Positions 1 to 8,787 of a stretch of 64,000 nucleotides of DNA are shown here, piece by piece. The translations under genes and the position numbers were made by a program. The DNA is taken from contig NZ_CP015039.1 of NCBI RefSeq assembly GCF_002079305.1, forward strand, positions 2,581,001 through 2,645,000, written 5' to 3'. Position 1 is the first letter of the stretch; each line of letters opens with the position of its first letter. The notes beneath the pieces were generated by a model. That model did not search any database and had not been told where the DNA came from. It saw only the letters and a program-made list of their open reading frames with translations. The DNA is from Rhodovulum sp. P5 (GTDB taxonomy: Bacteria; Pseudomonadota; Alphaproteobacteria; Rhodobacterales; Rhodobacteraceae).

Positions 1-363
1 ATTGGCGAGGGCATGGCCGCCGCGGCCCTGACCGGGACCGAGAATGCCGACGAGATCTTCCTCGGCGAGGATGGCCAGCCCGTCTATTCCTCCAACCACG
101 CGGGCGGCATCCTTGGCGGTATCTCCACCGGGCAGGACGTCGTCGTGCGCTTCGCGGTCAAGCCGACCTCGTCGATCCTGACCCCGCGCCGCACCATCAC
201 CAAGTCGGGCGAGGTCACCGAGATCGTCACCAAGGGCCGCCACGATCCCTGCGTCGGCATCCGCGCCGTGCCGGTGGGCGAGGCGATGATGGCCTGCGTT
301 TTGCTGGATCACCTGCTCTTGCATCGCGGGCAGGTGGGCGAGAACCGGGGGCGGATCGGGTAA
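1..363 (+). CDS. aroC: Chorismate synthase, C-terminal part (5' end outside window)
   Basis: Last step of the shikimate pathway: converts 5-enolpyruvylshikimate-3-phosphate to chorismate using reduced FMN, in the cytoplasm. The frame is open from base 1 and ends with TAA at 361-363, so about 120 C-terminal residues are present. Family signatures are visible: the [16 protein letters not shown] block, the KPTSSI stretch, and the C-terminal [18 protein letters not shown] block that closes the active site. The end is at normal family position. The next gene is convergent. Identification is by family motifs and is firm; the N-terminal two thirds are not in the window. Confidence 0.96.
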   Translation: MGEGMAAAALTGTENADEIFLGEDGQPVYSSNHAGGILGGISTGQDVVVRFAVKPTSSILTPRRTITKSGEVTEIVTKGRHDPCVGIRAVPVGEAMMACVLLDHLLLHRGQVGENRGRIG

Positions 364-367
364 CACC

Positions 368-407
368 GCGACCCTGTCAGGCACACAGGCGCCCGACAGG
401 GGATCGC
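368..407. terminator. Imperfect hairpin between convergent aroC and EamA gene
   Basis: GCGA-CCCTGTC (368-378) pairs with GACAGGG and TCGC (395-401 and 404-407), with a 2-base bulge and a 16-base loop. It lies five bases after the aroC stop and before the convergent gene end at 457. There is no clear T-tract, so termination on either strand is only suggested. Confidence 0.35.
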
Positions 408-456
408 GCAGGCGGCCCCACATTGTCTGCCCGTCCCGGCCTTGTTCGGCGCGGCC

Positions 457-1347
457 TCACTTGCCCAAGGGCGCAACCGCTTGCGTCTGCTTCGACACCT
501 GAACGGCGAAGATGCCGGCCATGATCACCGCGACGCCGGCCACATCCATCGCGCCCAGACGTTCCCCCAGCAGAAGGGCCGCGATGCCGACCCCGAAAAA
601 CGGGCTGAGGAAGTGGAAGGTCGCGGCGCGCACGGCCCCCACCCGGCGCACCAGCAGGAACCAGATCAGCGTGGCGGTGAGGCCGGGGAACAGCGTGGTA
701 TAGCCGAAGGCCAGACCCAGCCGCCAGTTCGGGGTGATGTCCCAGACCTCTCCGGCCGCCAGCGAGGCTATGCCCAGAACGGTGGCCCCCAGCAGCATCT
801 GAAGACCCACGATCATCAGCACGTTCCCGCCCGAGGACGCCCCCCGGACCGACAGCGTTGCGGCGGTCAGCGCGAACACCCCGGCGATGCACAGCACCAG
901 CCCGAACAGATCGACGCCTTGGGTGATGCGGCTGCCCATGATGATCGCCACGCCCGCAAAGCCGACGACCAGCCCGGCAATGCCCAAGGGGCGCACCCGT
1001 TCCCCCAGCACGATCCAGCCGAAGAGCGCGACCAAGAGCGGCATGGTCGAGGCGATGATCGCCGCCATCGAGGCCTCCAGCGTCTGCATCGCGACGAAGT
1101 TCAGACCGAGATACAGCGCGTTCTGGCTGATCCCGAAGATCGCGGTCGCGCGCCATTGGGGCCCCGTCAGGCGCCAGCTTTGCCCCAGCGCCGCGGCGAT
1201 CCCCACGCCCAGAAGGCCCGAAATCAGGAACCGGAAGGCCAGCGCGCCCAGCGGCGGCGCCTCGGCCACGATGATCCGCGCCGAGGAAAACGCCGAGGCC
1301 CAGATGAAGGCGAAGGCCAGGCCCATCGCCAATGCGCGGAAATCCAT
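457..1347 (-). CDS. EamA/DMT-family membrane transporter
   Basis: Ten-helix drug/metabolite-transporter-family permease of the inner membrane; the substrate cannot be told from sequence. The protein is about 296 residues, usual for a two-EamA-repeat member, with hydrophobic helices throughout and the typical N-terminal FIWASAFSSARI helix and a second-half LVRRVGAVRAATFHFLSPFF segment. The frame opens further upstream with a TTG, but the GGAGGAAGA ribosome site lies inside that extension and directly precedes the ATG at 1347, so I chose this ATG. It follows the HU gene on the same strand, separated by a probable terminator. Confidence 0.9.
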   Translation of the reverse strand: MDFRALAMGLAFAFIWASAFSSARIIVAEAPPLGALAFRFLISGLLGVGIAAALGQSWRLTGPQWRATAIFGISQNALYLGLNFVAMQTLEASMAAIIASTMPLLVALFGWIVLGERVRPLGIAGLVVGFAGVAIIMGSRITQGVDLFGLVLCIAGVFALTAATLSVRGASSGGNVLMIVGLQMLLGATVLGIASLAAGEVWDITPNWRLGLAFGYTTLFPGLTATLIWFLLVRRVGAVRAATFHFLSPFFGVGIAALLLGERLGAMDVAGVAVIMAGIFAVQVSKQTQAVAPLGK

Positions 1348-1364
1348 TCTTCCTCCGGACAAGC

Positions 1365-1389
1365 AAAAGGGCCGCCCCCGGGACGACCC
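1365..1389 (-). terminator. Probable rho-independent terminator of the HU gene
   Basis: Read on the minus strand, GGGTCGTCC and GGGCGGCCC form about nine pairs (two G-U) with a short loop, followed by TTTT (plus-strand AAAA at 1365-1368). It sits just after the HU gene and just before the ribosome site of the EamA gene. Confidence 0.55.
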
Positions 1390-1432
1390 TAGACCGTTTC
1401 CGGCCAGCGCAGAAGCGCAGAAGGGCGGAGGT

Positions 1433-1720
1433 CTATCCGTTCACGCTGTCCTTCAGCGCCTTGGCGACGGTCACCTTCACGACCTTGTCGGCCTCTTTCT
1501 TGAACTGCTCGCCGGTGGCGGGGTTGCGCACCATCCGCTCGGGCCGTTCGCGGCAGTAGATCTTGCCCACGCCGGGCAGCGTCACGGCGCCGCCAGCGGC
1601 GACTTCGCGTGTGATGATGGCCGTCATCGCGTCCAGCGCTGCGCCTGCCGTCTTCTTGTCGGCCTCCATCTCCTCCGCGAGGGCCGCAACCAGTTGCGTC
1701 TTGGTCATCGGTTTTGCCAT
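1433..1720 (-). CDS. HU-family nucleoid DNA-binding protein
   Basis: Small histone-like dimeric protein that bends and compacts DNA. The 95-residue product has the HU/IHF fold signatures: N-terminal helices (MTKTQLVAALAEEMEADKKT), the GVGKI strand turn, and the arm-tip sequence RNPATGE that intercalates in DNA. Length matches the family. A GGAG ribosome site precedes the ATG at 1720. It lacks the features that separate IHF subunits and is closest to a generic HU; which HU paralogue it is cannot be told. Neighbours AMP nucleosidase (upstream) and an EamA permease (downstream) are functionally unrelated. Confidence 0.95.
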   Translation of the reverse strand: MAKPMTKTQLVAALAEEMEADKKTAGAALDAMTAIITREVAAGGAVTLPGVGKIYCRERPERMVRNPATGEQFKKEADKVVKVTVAKALKDSVNG

Positions 1721-1848
1721 TCGTGGTCTCCTCGATCCTGCCCTCTATGGGGGCTCATTTCGGTGACATTGCGGGATATTGCGGGCCCACACAACGCTTT
1801 GTGGTCGAAAAGGCCGGATTTCCTATGATTTTGTGGCCGATTTGCGTC

Positions 1849-3333
1849 TTACAGAAAGGCGGTTTCCTGAAAACTGCGGAGTTTCCGGCTGTGGATCCGC
1901 TCCAGCGGCATGTCGCGCAGCCGCTCCATCGCGCGCACGCCGATCGCCAGATGCCGCGAGACCTGCGTCTTGTAGAAGTCGCTGGCCATCCCCGGAAGCT
2001 TCAACTCGCCATGCAGCGGCTTGTCCGAGACGCACAGAAGCGTGCCATAGGGCACCCGGAAGCGAAAGCCGTTGGCCGCGATGGTCGCGCTTTCCATATC
2101 CAGCGCGATGGCGCGGGACTGCGACAGCCGCTGCACCGGCCCGGTCTGGTCGGCCAGTTCCCAGTTGCGGTTGTCGATGGTGGCCACGGTGCCGGTGCGC
2201 ATGATGCGTTTCAGCTCATAGCCTTCAAGCTGTGCCACTTCCTCCACCGCGTCTTCCAGCGCGACCTGGATTTCGGCCAGCGCCGGGATCGGCACCCAGA
2301 CCGGCAGGTCGTCGTCCAGAACGTGATCTTCGCGCAGATAACCGTGGGCCAGCACGAAATCCCCCAATCGCTGGGAATTCCGCAAGCCCGCGCAATGGCC
2401 CACCATCAGCCAGGCATGGGGGCGCAGAACGGCAATATGGTCGGTCGCCGTCTTCGCGTTCGAGGGGCCCACGCCGATATTGACCAGCGTGATGCCCTGC
2501 CCGTCGGCCCGTTTCAGGTGATAGGTCGGCATCTGCGGCAACTTGGGCGGTGTGGGCAGTGGGGCATCGGGGGCGGTGATCTCGACATTGCCGGGGCCGA
2601 CAAGGGCGACATAGCCGCTGTCGGGATCGGCCAGTGCCTTGCGGCCCAGCGCCTCGAACTCCTCGACATAGAACTGGTAGTTGGTGAACAACACGTGGTT
2701 CTGGAAATGCTCCGGCGCGGTGGCGGTGTAGTGGGACAGCCGGGCAAGGGAATAATCCACCCGCTGCGCCGTGAACGGGGCCAGCGGGGCCGGGGCGCCG
2801 CCAGAGCGGTCCAGCGTGCCATTGACGATGTCGTCATTGGTGGTGCCAAGGTCCGGCACGTCGAACAGATCGCGCAGCGGCACGTCGAACGCGCCTTCCT
2901 GGGGCACGGTCATGCCATCGTCGCCAGCCATCGCGAAATGGATCGGGATCGGCGTGGTCGAGGGGCCGATGGTGACGGGCTGGTTGTGGTTTTCCACCAG
3001 AAGGCCGATCTGCTGGCGCAGGTAGTTGGCGAACAGGTCTGGCCGGGTGATCGTCGCGGCATAGGTGCCGGGTTCGGCGACATGGCCAAAGCTCAATCGG
3101 CTGTCGACACGGGCATGGGTCGCCGTGGAGAACCGGATCTCGGGATAGACCGCGCGAGAGCGTGCCTTCGGCGGGGCGCCGGCCATGGTTTCCCGGAACC
3201 GGGTTTTCAGGAACCCGACAGAGGCGTCGTAGAGCGCGATCAGCCGTTCGACCGCGGCGTCGGCCTCCATGAAGGTGGCGGGATCGGGCAGGGCAGGGGT
3301 ATCCAGCGGCAATTCCGCGGTGGCGTCCGGCAT
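1849..3333 (-). CDS. amn: AMP nucleosidase
   Basis: Hydrolyses AMP to adenine and ribose 5-phosphate, controlling AMP pools; cytoplasmic. The roughly 494-residue length and two-part architecture fit the family: an N-terminal AMP-nucleosidase-specific domain (including the IGLLVENHNQPVTIGPSTTP region) and a C-terminal nucleoside-phosphorylase-like catalytic domain with NIGVGPSNAKTATDH and the late ALDMESATIAANGFR segment that recognises the nucleoside. The frame continues 13 codons upstream to a TTG; the ATG at 3333 has an AGGACGAGG ribosome site and is preferred. Divergent from the following SDR gene. An adenine deaminase gene at 19-20.7 kb could use the adenine released. Confidence 0.93.
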   Translation of the reverse strand: MPDATAELPLDTPALPDPATFMEADAAVERLIALYDASVGFLKTRFRETMAGAPPKARSRAVYPEIRFSTATHARVDSRLSFGHVAEPGTYAATITRPDLFANYLRQQIGLLVENHNQPVTIGPSTTPIPIHFAMAGDDGMTVPQEGAFDVPLRDLFDVPDLGTTNDDIVNGTLDRSGGAPAPLAPFTAQRVDYSLARLSHYTATAPEHFQNHVLFTNYQFYVEEFEALGRKALADPDSGYVALVGPGNVEITAPDAPLPTPPKLPQMPTYHLKRADGQGITLVNIGVGPSNAKTATDHIAVLRPHAWLMVGHCAGLRNSQRLGDFVLAHGYLREDHVLDDDLPVWVPIPALAEIQVALEDAVEEVAQLEGYELKRIMRTGTVATIDNRNWELADQTGPVQRLSQSRAIALDMESATIAANGFRFRVPYGTLLCVSDKPLHGELKLPGMASDFYKTQVSRHLAIGVRAMERLRDMPLERIHSRKLRSFQETAFL

Positions 3334-3475
3334 TGGGGGAACCTCGTCCTTGGCGGGGCGTGACGCGACCAAGTGTCATTCTTTGGACACGCGGCGCAAG
3401 GTCTGCGGGGCTTTGCCGCTTGTCCTTTGTCGCTTTTTGCTTGAAACGAGTGAGTGCCACGCAATCCTGAGGATT

Positions 3476-4351
3476 ATGAAACCTGTCCTTTTGTCCATAG
3501 GCCACGGCTATTCGGCACAGGCGTTGGCCCGGTGTCTGACGCCGGACTGGCATGTGATCGGCACCACGCGGGGTGCGGCCCGTGCGGACGTCTTGCGCGC
3601 GCAGGGGGTGGAGCCGTTGATCTGGCCCGGCGCCGAGATCGGCCCGGCGCTCGCCCGCGCCACCCATGTGTTGAGTTCCGTGCCCCCGACGCCGGACGGC
3701 GACCCGGTTGTCGCGGCGCTGGGCGGGGCATTGGGGGCGGCGCGCCACCTGCAATGGGTGGGCTATCTGTCCACCACCGGCGTCTATGGCGATCACGGGG
3801 GCGGTTGGGTCGACGAAGACACCCCCCTGACCCCGGCGACCGACCGTGGACAGGCCCGGGTGAAGGCCGAAGCTGACTGGGCCGCGCTGGGCCTGCCCCT
3901 GCATATCTTCCGCCTTGCCGGGATCTATGGGCCGGACCGGTCGCCCCTCGACCGGGTCAGATCGGGGGTCGCCCAGCGCATCGTCAAGGACGGGCAGGTC
4001 TTTTCCCGCATTCATGTGGACGATATCGCGCAGGTGCTGGCCGCGTCGATGGCCGCGCCGTGCCCCGGTGCGGTCTATAACGTCGCCGATGACGAACCGG
4101 CGCCGCCGCAGGATGTGATCGCCTTCGCCGCACGGCTGCTGGGTCTGCCCCTGCCGCCCGAGGTGGCGTTCGAGGAAGCCGGCCTTGGCCCGATGGCGCG
4201 CAGCTTTTACGCGGAGTCCAAGCGCGTGCACAACGACCGCATCAAGGCGGATCTCGGCGTGATCCTGCGGCATCCGGACTATCGCGCAGGGCTTGCCGCC
4301 CTGTTGGAGTTGGAGCGGATGCAGCGGTCGGGGCCGGAGCGTTCGGCGTGA
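3476..4351 (+). CDS. NAD(P)-binding SDR/epimerase-like protein (YeeZ type)
   Basis: About 291 residues. An N-terminal Rossmann segment (LLSIGHGYSAQALARCL) and an extended-SDR layout with LSTTGVYGDHGGGWVDEDT, then FRLAGIYGPDRSPLDRVR, as in YeeZ-like and epimerase-like proteins. The catalytic YxxxK is not obvious after the GVYGD segment, so activity is uncertain. Start at ATG 3476, preceded by GAGGA seven bases upstream. The frame is open far upstream but has no ribosome site there. It is divergent from amn and convergent with the sugar operon. The role is unknown; an NAD(P)-dependent nucleotide-sugar or related oxidoreductase is the family expectation. Confidence 0.8.
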   Translation: MKPVLLSIGHGYSAQALARCLTPDWHVIGTTRGAARADVLRAQGVEPLIWPGAEIGPALARATHVLSSVPPTPDGDPVVAALGGALGAARHLQWVGYLSTTGVYGDHGGGWVDEDTPLTPATDRGQARVKAEADWAALGLPLHIFRLAGIYGPDRSPLDRVRSGVAQRIVKDGQVFSRIHVDDIAQVLAASMAAPCPGAVYNVADDEPAPPQDVIAFAARLLGLPLPPEVAFEEAGLGPMARSFYAESKRVHNDRIKADLGVILRHPDYRAGLAALLELERMQRSGPERSA

Positions 4352-4367
4352 CGGACCGTGGGCGCCG

Positions 4368-5036
4368 TCAGTCGTAATCCGACACAAGCAGGCGCAGCGG
4401 CGCGACGTCTTCGGTGACGTTTGAAAACCGCCCGATCGGGTCGGCGAAGACGTTGTCGGTGAGGTCGTCATTGACGGTTGAGACCTCTGCGATCAGGCAG
4501 TCGCCGCCTTCCGCCCAGAACGCGTGCCACACCGTGGGGGGCAGGGTGACGCTGCTGCCGGGCCGAAGCCGCAGATGGCCGCCCGCGGTCATGGTCTGCG
4601 GCACCCCGTCTGACAGCACCTCGACTGCCGCATCGGGGTCAATCGCGCCGTCGGGCCGCGCGGCGTGCAGTTTCAGAACCAGATCACCGCCGCCGCGGTT
4701 GATGATGTCCTCGGTCTTGAGAATGTGCCGGTGCATCGGCGAAAGCTGATCCCGGCGCGAGATCATGATCTTTTCCGCGTAAACCATCCCCCGGCCCTGC
4801 GACAGGGCGCCGAGGCTGCCGTTGCGGATGGTGAACAGGAACAGCCCGAGCGTGTCGAACCGGCCCTGCCCGTAATCGGTGATGTCCCATCCCAGCCGCC
4901 GTTCGCGGATCAGCGCGCCATCGGGGCCGCGCATCCGATCCGGCGGCCAATCGGCAAAGGGCGGCAGGAAATGCCCGAAGGAGCGGATGAACGCCTCCCC
5001 TTCCCTCAGGATGTCGTTGATCTCGGATCGCTTCAT
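4368..5036 (-). CDS. lyxA: D-lyxose/D-mannose ketol-isomerase family protein
   Basis: Cupin-fold aldose-ketose isomerase. Known members interconvert D-lyxose and D-xylulose, and D-mannose and D-fructose. The 222-residue product has the metal-site region PMHRHILKTEDIINRGGG (two His and a Glu) and a later WHAFWAE His, matching the D-lyxose isomerase family in order and length. The ATG at 5036 overlaps the stop of the upstream kinase gene (ATGA), indicating translational coupling. Being the last gene of a Frc-type ABC operon, it probably turns an imported aldose into a ketose for the kinase. The exact sugar is not decided by sequence. Confidence 0.85.
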   Translation of the reverse strand: MKRSEINDILREGEAFIRSFGHFLPPFADWPPDRMRGPDGALIRERRLGWDITDYGQGRFDTLGLFLFTIRNGSLGALSQGRGMVYAEKIMISRRDQLSPMHRHILKTEDIINRGGGDLVLKLHAARPDGAIDPDAAVEVLSDGVPQTMTAGGHLRLRPGSSVTLPPTVWHAFWAEGGDCLIAEVSTVNDDLTDNVFADPIGRFSNVTEDVAPLRLLVSDYD

Positions 5037-5698
5037 GCCGGGTCGGCCTTGTTGGGGGCGGGGGGCGCGTCGCCGCGAAACAGGATATCCGCGGGCAACC
5101 TTTGGCCCGCCACGGCGCGGGCATTGGCCATGTCGTTGGTTTCCGCCCGGGCGCGGGCGGCGTCCGGGGGCAGACCATGCTTCAGCCAGCGGCGGGTCAG
5201 GCGGTCCAGCAACTCGGCTTCGGGGACGTCGCGGAAGACCGACAGGTCCCATTCTGCCGCAAGATCCCGCCAATGCGGCGCATCGAACAGCAGGTAGTTG
5301 CCTTCGACGATGACCGTGTCGCAGTCCCGCGCAACGCGGCCGGCCCCGGCGATGGCGATGTCCCGCGCCCGGTCGAACAGCGGGAAGATGACCTCCTCGT
5401 CGTCGTGCAGGGCCGCGACCAGCCGCTGAAAGCCCATCACGTCGAAGGTGTCCGGTGCCCCCTTGCGCGCGCGCAGGCCGCGTGCGTCGAGCAACCGGTT
5501 ATCAAGGTGGAAGCCGTCCATCGGCACCACGACGCAGGCCGTTCCCGTCTGGGTCACCGCCTCGGACAGGGCCCTTGCCAGCCGGGACTTTCCGCTGCCG
5601 GGGGCGCCGGCCACCGCCACGACCCGCCGGTGCCGGGTGACCGGGCACCGGCCGATCCGGTCGGCAAGGGCCGTGACGGTATCGATCTCCTCGCTCAT
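5033..5698 (-). CDS. frcK: P-loop sugar/nucleoside kinase (FrcK-like)
   Basis: About 221 residues of the uridine-kinase/phosphoribulokinase-like P-loop family. Walker A is GAPGSGKS (about residues 31-38), followed by VVPMDGFHLDNRLLDARG, the typical sugar/nucleoside-binding loop, and a VIVEGNYLL strand. Homologues in rhizobial frcBCAK operons are annotated as fructose-transport kinases, although their true substrate is poorly established. Starts at ATG 5698 overlapping the ATPase gene stop (ATGA) and ends overlapping the isomerase start. Operon context suggests it phosphorylates the imported or isomerised sugar. Confidence 0.8.
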   Translation of the reverse strand: MSEEIDTVTALADRIGRCPVTRHRRVVAVAGAPGSGKSRLARALSEAVTQTGTACVVVPMDGFHLDNRLLDARGLRARKGAPDTFDVMGFQRLVAALHDDEEVIFPLFDRARDIAIAGAGRVARDCDTVIVEGNYLLFDAPHWRDLAAEWDLSVFRDVPEAELLDRLTRRWLKHGLPPDAARARAETNDMANARAVAGQRLPADILFRGDAPPAPNKADPA

Positions 5699-6477
5699 GC
5701 GGCTTGCGCGGCCTCTGGCGCTTCCTTTGCCCCGGTCATGAAGGCCACCGCGTCGGACATGGTGTATTCCCTGGGGTCGATCACGCACAGGCGCCGGCCC
5801 AGCCGGTGGATATGGATGCGGTCGGCTACCTCGAACACATGGGGCATGTTGTGGCTGATCAGCACGATCGGGATGCCGCGGGCGCGGACGTCGCAGATCA
5901 GCTCCAGCACCCGGCGGCTTTCCTTCACGCCCAGCGCGGCCGTCGGTTCGTCCAGGATGATGACCTTGGACCCGAACGCCGCGGCGCGGGCCACCGCCAC
6001 CCCCTGCCGCTGGCCGCCCGAAAGGGTTTCGACCGCCTGGTTGATGTTCTGGATCGTCATCAGCCCCAGTTCGGACAGCTTCTCACGGGCGAAGGCTTCC
6101 ATCGCCTTGCGGTCAAGCATCTTGAGATACTTGCCCATGAAGCCCGATTTGCGGATCTCGCGCCCCACGAACATGTTGTCGGTGATCGAAAGCGCGGGCG
6201 ACAGCGCCAGCGTCTGGTAGACGGTTTCGATCCCGGCCTCGCGCGCCTCGATGGGGGAGGCGAAGTTGACCGGTTTCCCCTCCAGCCGGATTTCACCGGA
6301 GTCGGGCACCAGCGCGCCCGAGATCGCCTTGATCATCGTCGACTTGCCCGCGCCGTTGTCGCCGATCACGGCCAGGATTTCGCCGGGGTAAAGGTCGAAG
6401 TCGGCATGATCCAGCGCGGTGACGCGACCGAACCGCTTGACGACATTGCGGGCGGTGAGAATGGGCTCTTGTGTCAT
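5695..6477 (-). CDS. frcA: Sugar ABC transporter ATP-binding protein (FrcA-like)
   Basis: Single nucleotide-binding domain of about 260 residues, unlike RbsA/XylG, which have two. Walker A GDNGAGKST (about 39-47), signature LSGGQRQGV, Walker B VIILDEPTAALG and the switch His in LISHNMPHV are all present. It would energise import through the adjacent permease at the inner membrane. The frame extends seven codons upstream, but the ATG at 6477 overlaps the permease stop (ATGA) and is preferred. Part of the coupled run permease-ATPase-kinase-isomerase. FrcA-type single-domain ATPases are known from fructose/mannose/ribose importers. Confidence 0.93.
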   Translation of the reverse strand: MTQEPILTARNVVKRFGRVTALDHADFDLYPGEILAVIGDNGAGKSTMIKAISGALVPDSGEIRLEGKPVNFASPIEAREAGIETVYQTLALSPALSITDNMFVGREIRKSGFMGKYLKMLDRKAMEAFAREKLSELGLMTIQNINQAVETLSGGQRQGVAVARAAAFGSKVIILDEPTAALGVKESRRVLELICDVRARGIPIVLISHNMPHVFEVADRIHIHRLGRRLCVIDPREYTMSDAVAFMTGAKEAPEAAQAA

Positions 6478-7556
6478 CCCGAAACCTTTCTGATCCACTG
6501 GTCGATGGCGACGGCCAGAATGATGAGCCAGCCGATGGCGAAGACCTGCCAGAGCACGTCGACCCCGGCCAGCCGCAGCCCCGACTGGAACACGCCGACG
6601 ATCAGCGCGCCGAAAAGCGCCCCGAGGACGGAACCGCGCCCGCCGAAAAGCGAGATGCCCCCGATCACCACGGCGGTGATGGATTGCAGGTTGCCTTCAT
6701 AGAACGCCTGCGGGCTGATCGACCCCACCCGCCCGATGGAGGACCACGCCGCGATGGCGCAGACAAGGCCGGCCAGCATGTAGACCGACATCAGCGTGCG
6801 GTCGGTGCGGATGCCCGCCAGTTCCGCGGCCTCCTTGTCGTCGCCCACGGCATAGACATGGCGGCCCCACGCGGTCTTGTTCAGCAGGTACCACAGCACC
6901 CCGAAGGTCACGAACATCAGGATCGAGCCATAGGTGATCCGCGCATCGCCGATATCGACGGCGTTGCCGAAGAATTTCAGCAGCGGTGCCTCGGCGTCGA
7001 TATCCTGGCTGCGGATCGACTGCGCGCCGGAAAGCCACAGGTTCAGCGCGTAAAAGATGTTCCATGTGCCCAGCGTCACGATGAAGGGCGGCAGCTTGAC
7101 CCGGGTCACCAGCAGGCCGTTCAACAGCCCCGCTGCCGCGCCGCCCGCAAAGGCGACCGGCAGCGCAAGAATCGAGGGCACGCCCATATAGACGGCCAGA
7201 TTGCCCGCGATGACCGACATCAGAACCATGACGGCCGCAACGGACAGATCGATGCCCGCGGTCAGGATGATCAGGCTTTGCGCCGCCGCCAGCATCCCGA
7301 TGATCGACACCTGCTGCATGATCAGCGTCAGGTTGAAGGGGGAGAAGAAGCGCTCCCCTGCGATCAGCCCGAAGACCCCGATGCTGACCAGAAGCACGAT
7401 GATCGGCACCAGCGTCGGATTGCCGTGCAGGATGTGCTGGATGGTGCCCACGACGCCGCGGCGGTCCTCGGCAAATTGCGCGACGCGCGTATCGCTTTGG
7501 GCGAGGCTTCGTTCGAAGTCCTGCCCGCGCGCGGCGGGTTCGGTTGTGTCAGTCAT
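6474..7556 (-). CDS. frcC: Sugar ABC transporter permease (FrcC/RbsC family)
   Basis: About 360 residues with multiple transmembrane helices of the BPD_transp_2 (RbsC-like) family, including the conserved ILTAGIDLSVAAVM and VIGGISLFGGRGSVLGALFGA segments. The hydrophilic N-terminal 50 residues are cytoplasmic. Starts at ATG 7556, seven bases after a GGGAGGA ribosome site; 14 extra upstream codons are unlikely to be used. The gene lies 115 bases downstream of the binding-protein gene, across a strong hairpin that probably reduces its expression relative to the binding protein. Overlaps the ATPase gene (ATGA). Confidence 0.93.
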   Translation of the reverse strand: MTDTTEPAARGQDFERSLAQSDTRVAQFAEDRRGVVGTIQHILHGNPTLVPIIVLLVSIGVFGLIAGERFFSPFNLTLIMQQVSIIGMLAAAQSLIILTAGIDLSVAAVMVLMSVIAGNLAVYMGVPSILALPVAFAGGAAAGLLNGLLVTRVKLPPFIVTLGTWNIFYALNLWLSGAQSIRSQDIDAEAPLLKFFGNAVDIGDARITYGSILMFVTFGVLWYLLNKTAWGRHVYAVGDDKEAAELAGIRTDRTLMSVYMLAGLVCAIAAWSSIGRVGSISPQAFYEGNLQSITAVVIGGISLFGGRGSVLGALFGALIVGVFQSGLRLAGVDVLWQVFAIGWLIILAVAIDQWIRKVSG

Positions 7557-7624
7557 TAAAAGTCCTCCCGGGGGGAAGCATGCCCGCCCCCGCTGCATCG
7601 GTCAAAGCTGGTCTTGAGGAGGGA

Positions 7625-7655
7625 GGCGGCGCGGGGCCGGAACGCCCGCGCCGCC
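7625..7655 (-). promoter_or_regulatory. Intercistronic GC hairpin between binding protein and permease
   Basis: A perfect 11-bp inverted repeat (GGCGGCGCGGG at 7625-7635 with CCCGCGCCGCC at 7645-7655) with a 9-base loop. It lies in the only sizeable gap of the operon, after the binding-protein stop and before the permease. Such hairpins typically stabilise the upstream message or attenuate read-through, giving more binding protein than membrane components. There is no T-tract, so a full terminator is unlikely. Confidence 0.65.
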
Positions 7656-7671
7656 GGTCAGGCCTTGGCCG

Positions 7672-8700
7672 TCAGCCCCAGCACATCTTCAGCCCCTCGG
7701 CGGAGGTCTTGGAGGGCAGGCCGTCCACCGGTTCGTCGCTGATCAGTTCCACGCCGGTGTTGTAGAAGTCGAGCCCTTCGGTGTTCTGCGGCTTCTCGCC
7801 GGTTTCGGCGAAATGCTTGATCGCCTCGATCCCCTTGGACGCCATCAGAAGGGGGAACTGCATCGAGGTCGCCCCGATCACGCCATCTGCGATGTTCTGC
7901 ACGCCGGGGCAGCCCCCATCGACGGAGACGATCAGCACCTTGTCCTCGCGCCCCATGGCCTTCAGCGCCTCATAGGCGCCCGCGGCGGCGGGTTCGTTGA
8001 TGGTGTAGACGACATTCACGCTTGGGTCGCGCTGCAGAAGGTTCTCCATCGCCATGCGCCCGCCTTCCTCGTTGCCGTTGGTCACGTCATGGCCGACGAT
8101 ACGCGGGTCGTCTTCGTCCCCGATATCGGTGGGGTTCTTGATGTCGATGCCGAAGCCTTGCATGAACCCCTGATCGCGCAGGTAGTCGACCGACACCTCG
8201 GACGGGTTGAGGTCGAGGAACGCGATCTTGGCATCGGCCGCTCCGTCGCCCAGCTTGGCCTTGGCCCATTGTCCGATCAGTTCGCCCGCCTTGAAGTTGT
8301 CGGTGGCAAAGGTCGCGTCGGCCACGTCCGCCGGTTCGAAGGGGGTGTCGAGCGCGATCACCAGAAGCCCGGCGTCCCGCGCCTGCGTGACCACGGGGGC
8401 CAATGCGCGGCTGTCGGACGGGGTGATCAGGATGCCCTTGGCGCCGCTGGCGATGCAGGTTTCCACCGCCGCGATCTGGGTTTCGACATCGCCGTCGAGT
8501 TTGCCTGCGAAGGTCGACAGCTTGATCCCGTTTTCCTTGGCGCCCTGCTGCGCGCCTTCCTTCATCTTCACGAAGAAGGGGTTGGTGTCGGTCTTGGTGA
8601 TCAGGCAGGCGCCGATATCGGCGGCCCATGCGCCGCCGGTGGCCAGGGCCAGGGTTGCTGCGCCGATGAAGAGTGTTTTCAGGGTGGCAGAGTTTTTCAC
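7672..8700 (-). CDS. frcB: Periplasmic sugar-binding protein of ABC importer (FrcB-like)
   Basis: About 342 residues. N-terminal signal peptide with Lys, a hydrophobic core and a predicted cleavage after GAWA near residue 26, then a peripBP_4 (RbsB/FrcB-like) fold: [59 protein letters not shown]. The ligand is probably fructose, mannose, ribose or a related monosaccharide; not decided here. Start chosen at GTG 8700 because GGGAGGAAAC lies immediately upstream; the longer frame would put 31 hydrophilic residues before the signal peptide. First gene of the operon, transcribed away from the ROK regulator. Confidence 0.93.
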   Translation of the reverse strand: MKNSATLKTLFIGAATLALATGGAWAADIGACLITKTDTNPFFVKMKEGAQQGAKENGIKLSTFAGKLDGDVETQIAAVETCIASGAKGILITPSDSRALAPVVTQARDAGLLVIALDTPFEPADVADATFATDNFKAGELIGQWAKAKLGDGAADAKIAFLDLNPSEVSVDYLRDQGFMQGFGIDIKNPTDIGDEDDPRIVGHDVTNGNEEGGRMAMENLLQRDPSVNVVYTINEPAAAGAYEALKAMGREDKVLIVSVDGGCPGVQNIADGVIGATSMQFPLLMASKGIEAIKHFAETGEKPQNTEGLDFYNTGVELISDEPVDGLPSKTSAEGLKMCWG

Positions 8701-8787
8701 GATGTTTCCTCCCGCTCGTGTCGCGTCCGGATCGGCGGCGTTCTCCCCGCTGTCCTTGTGCCCTATGAGCGCGATTCTCAGGCGAAA

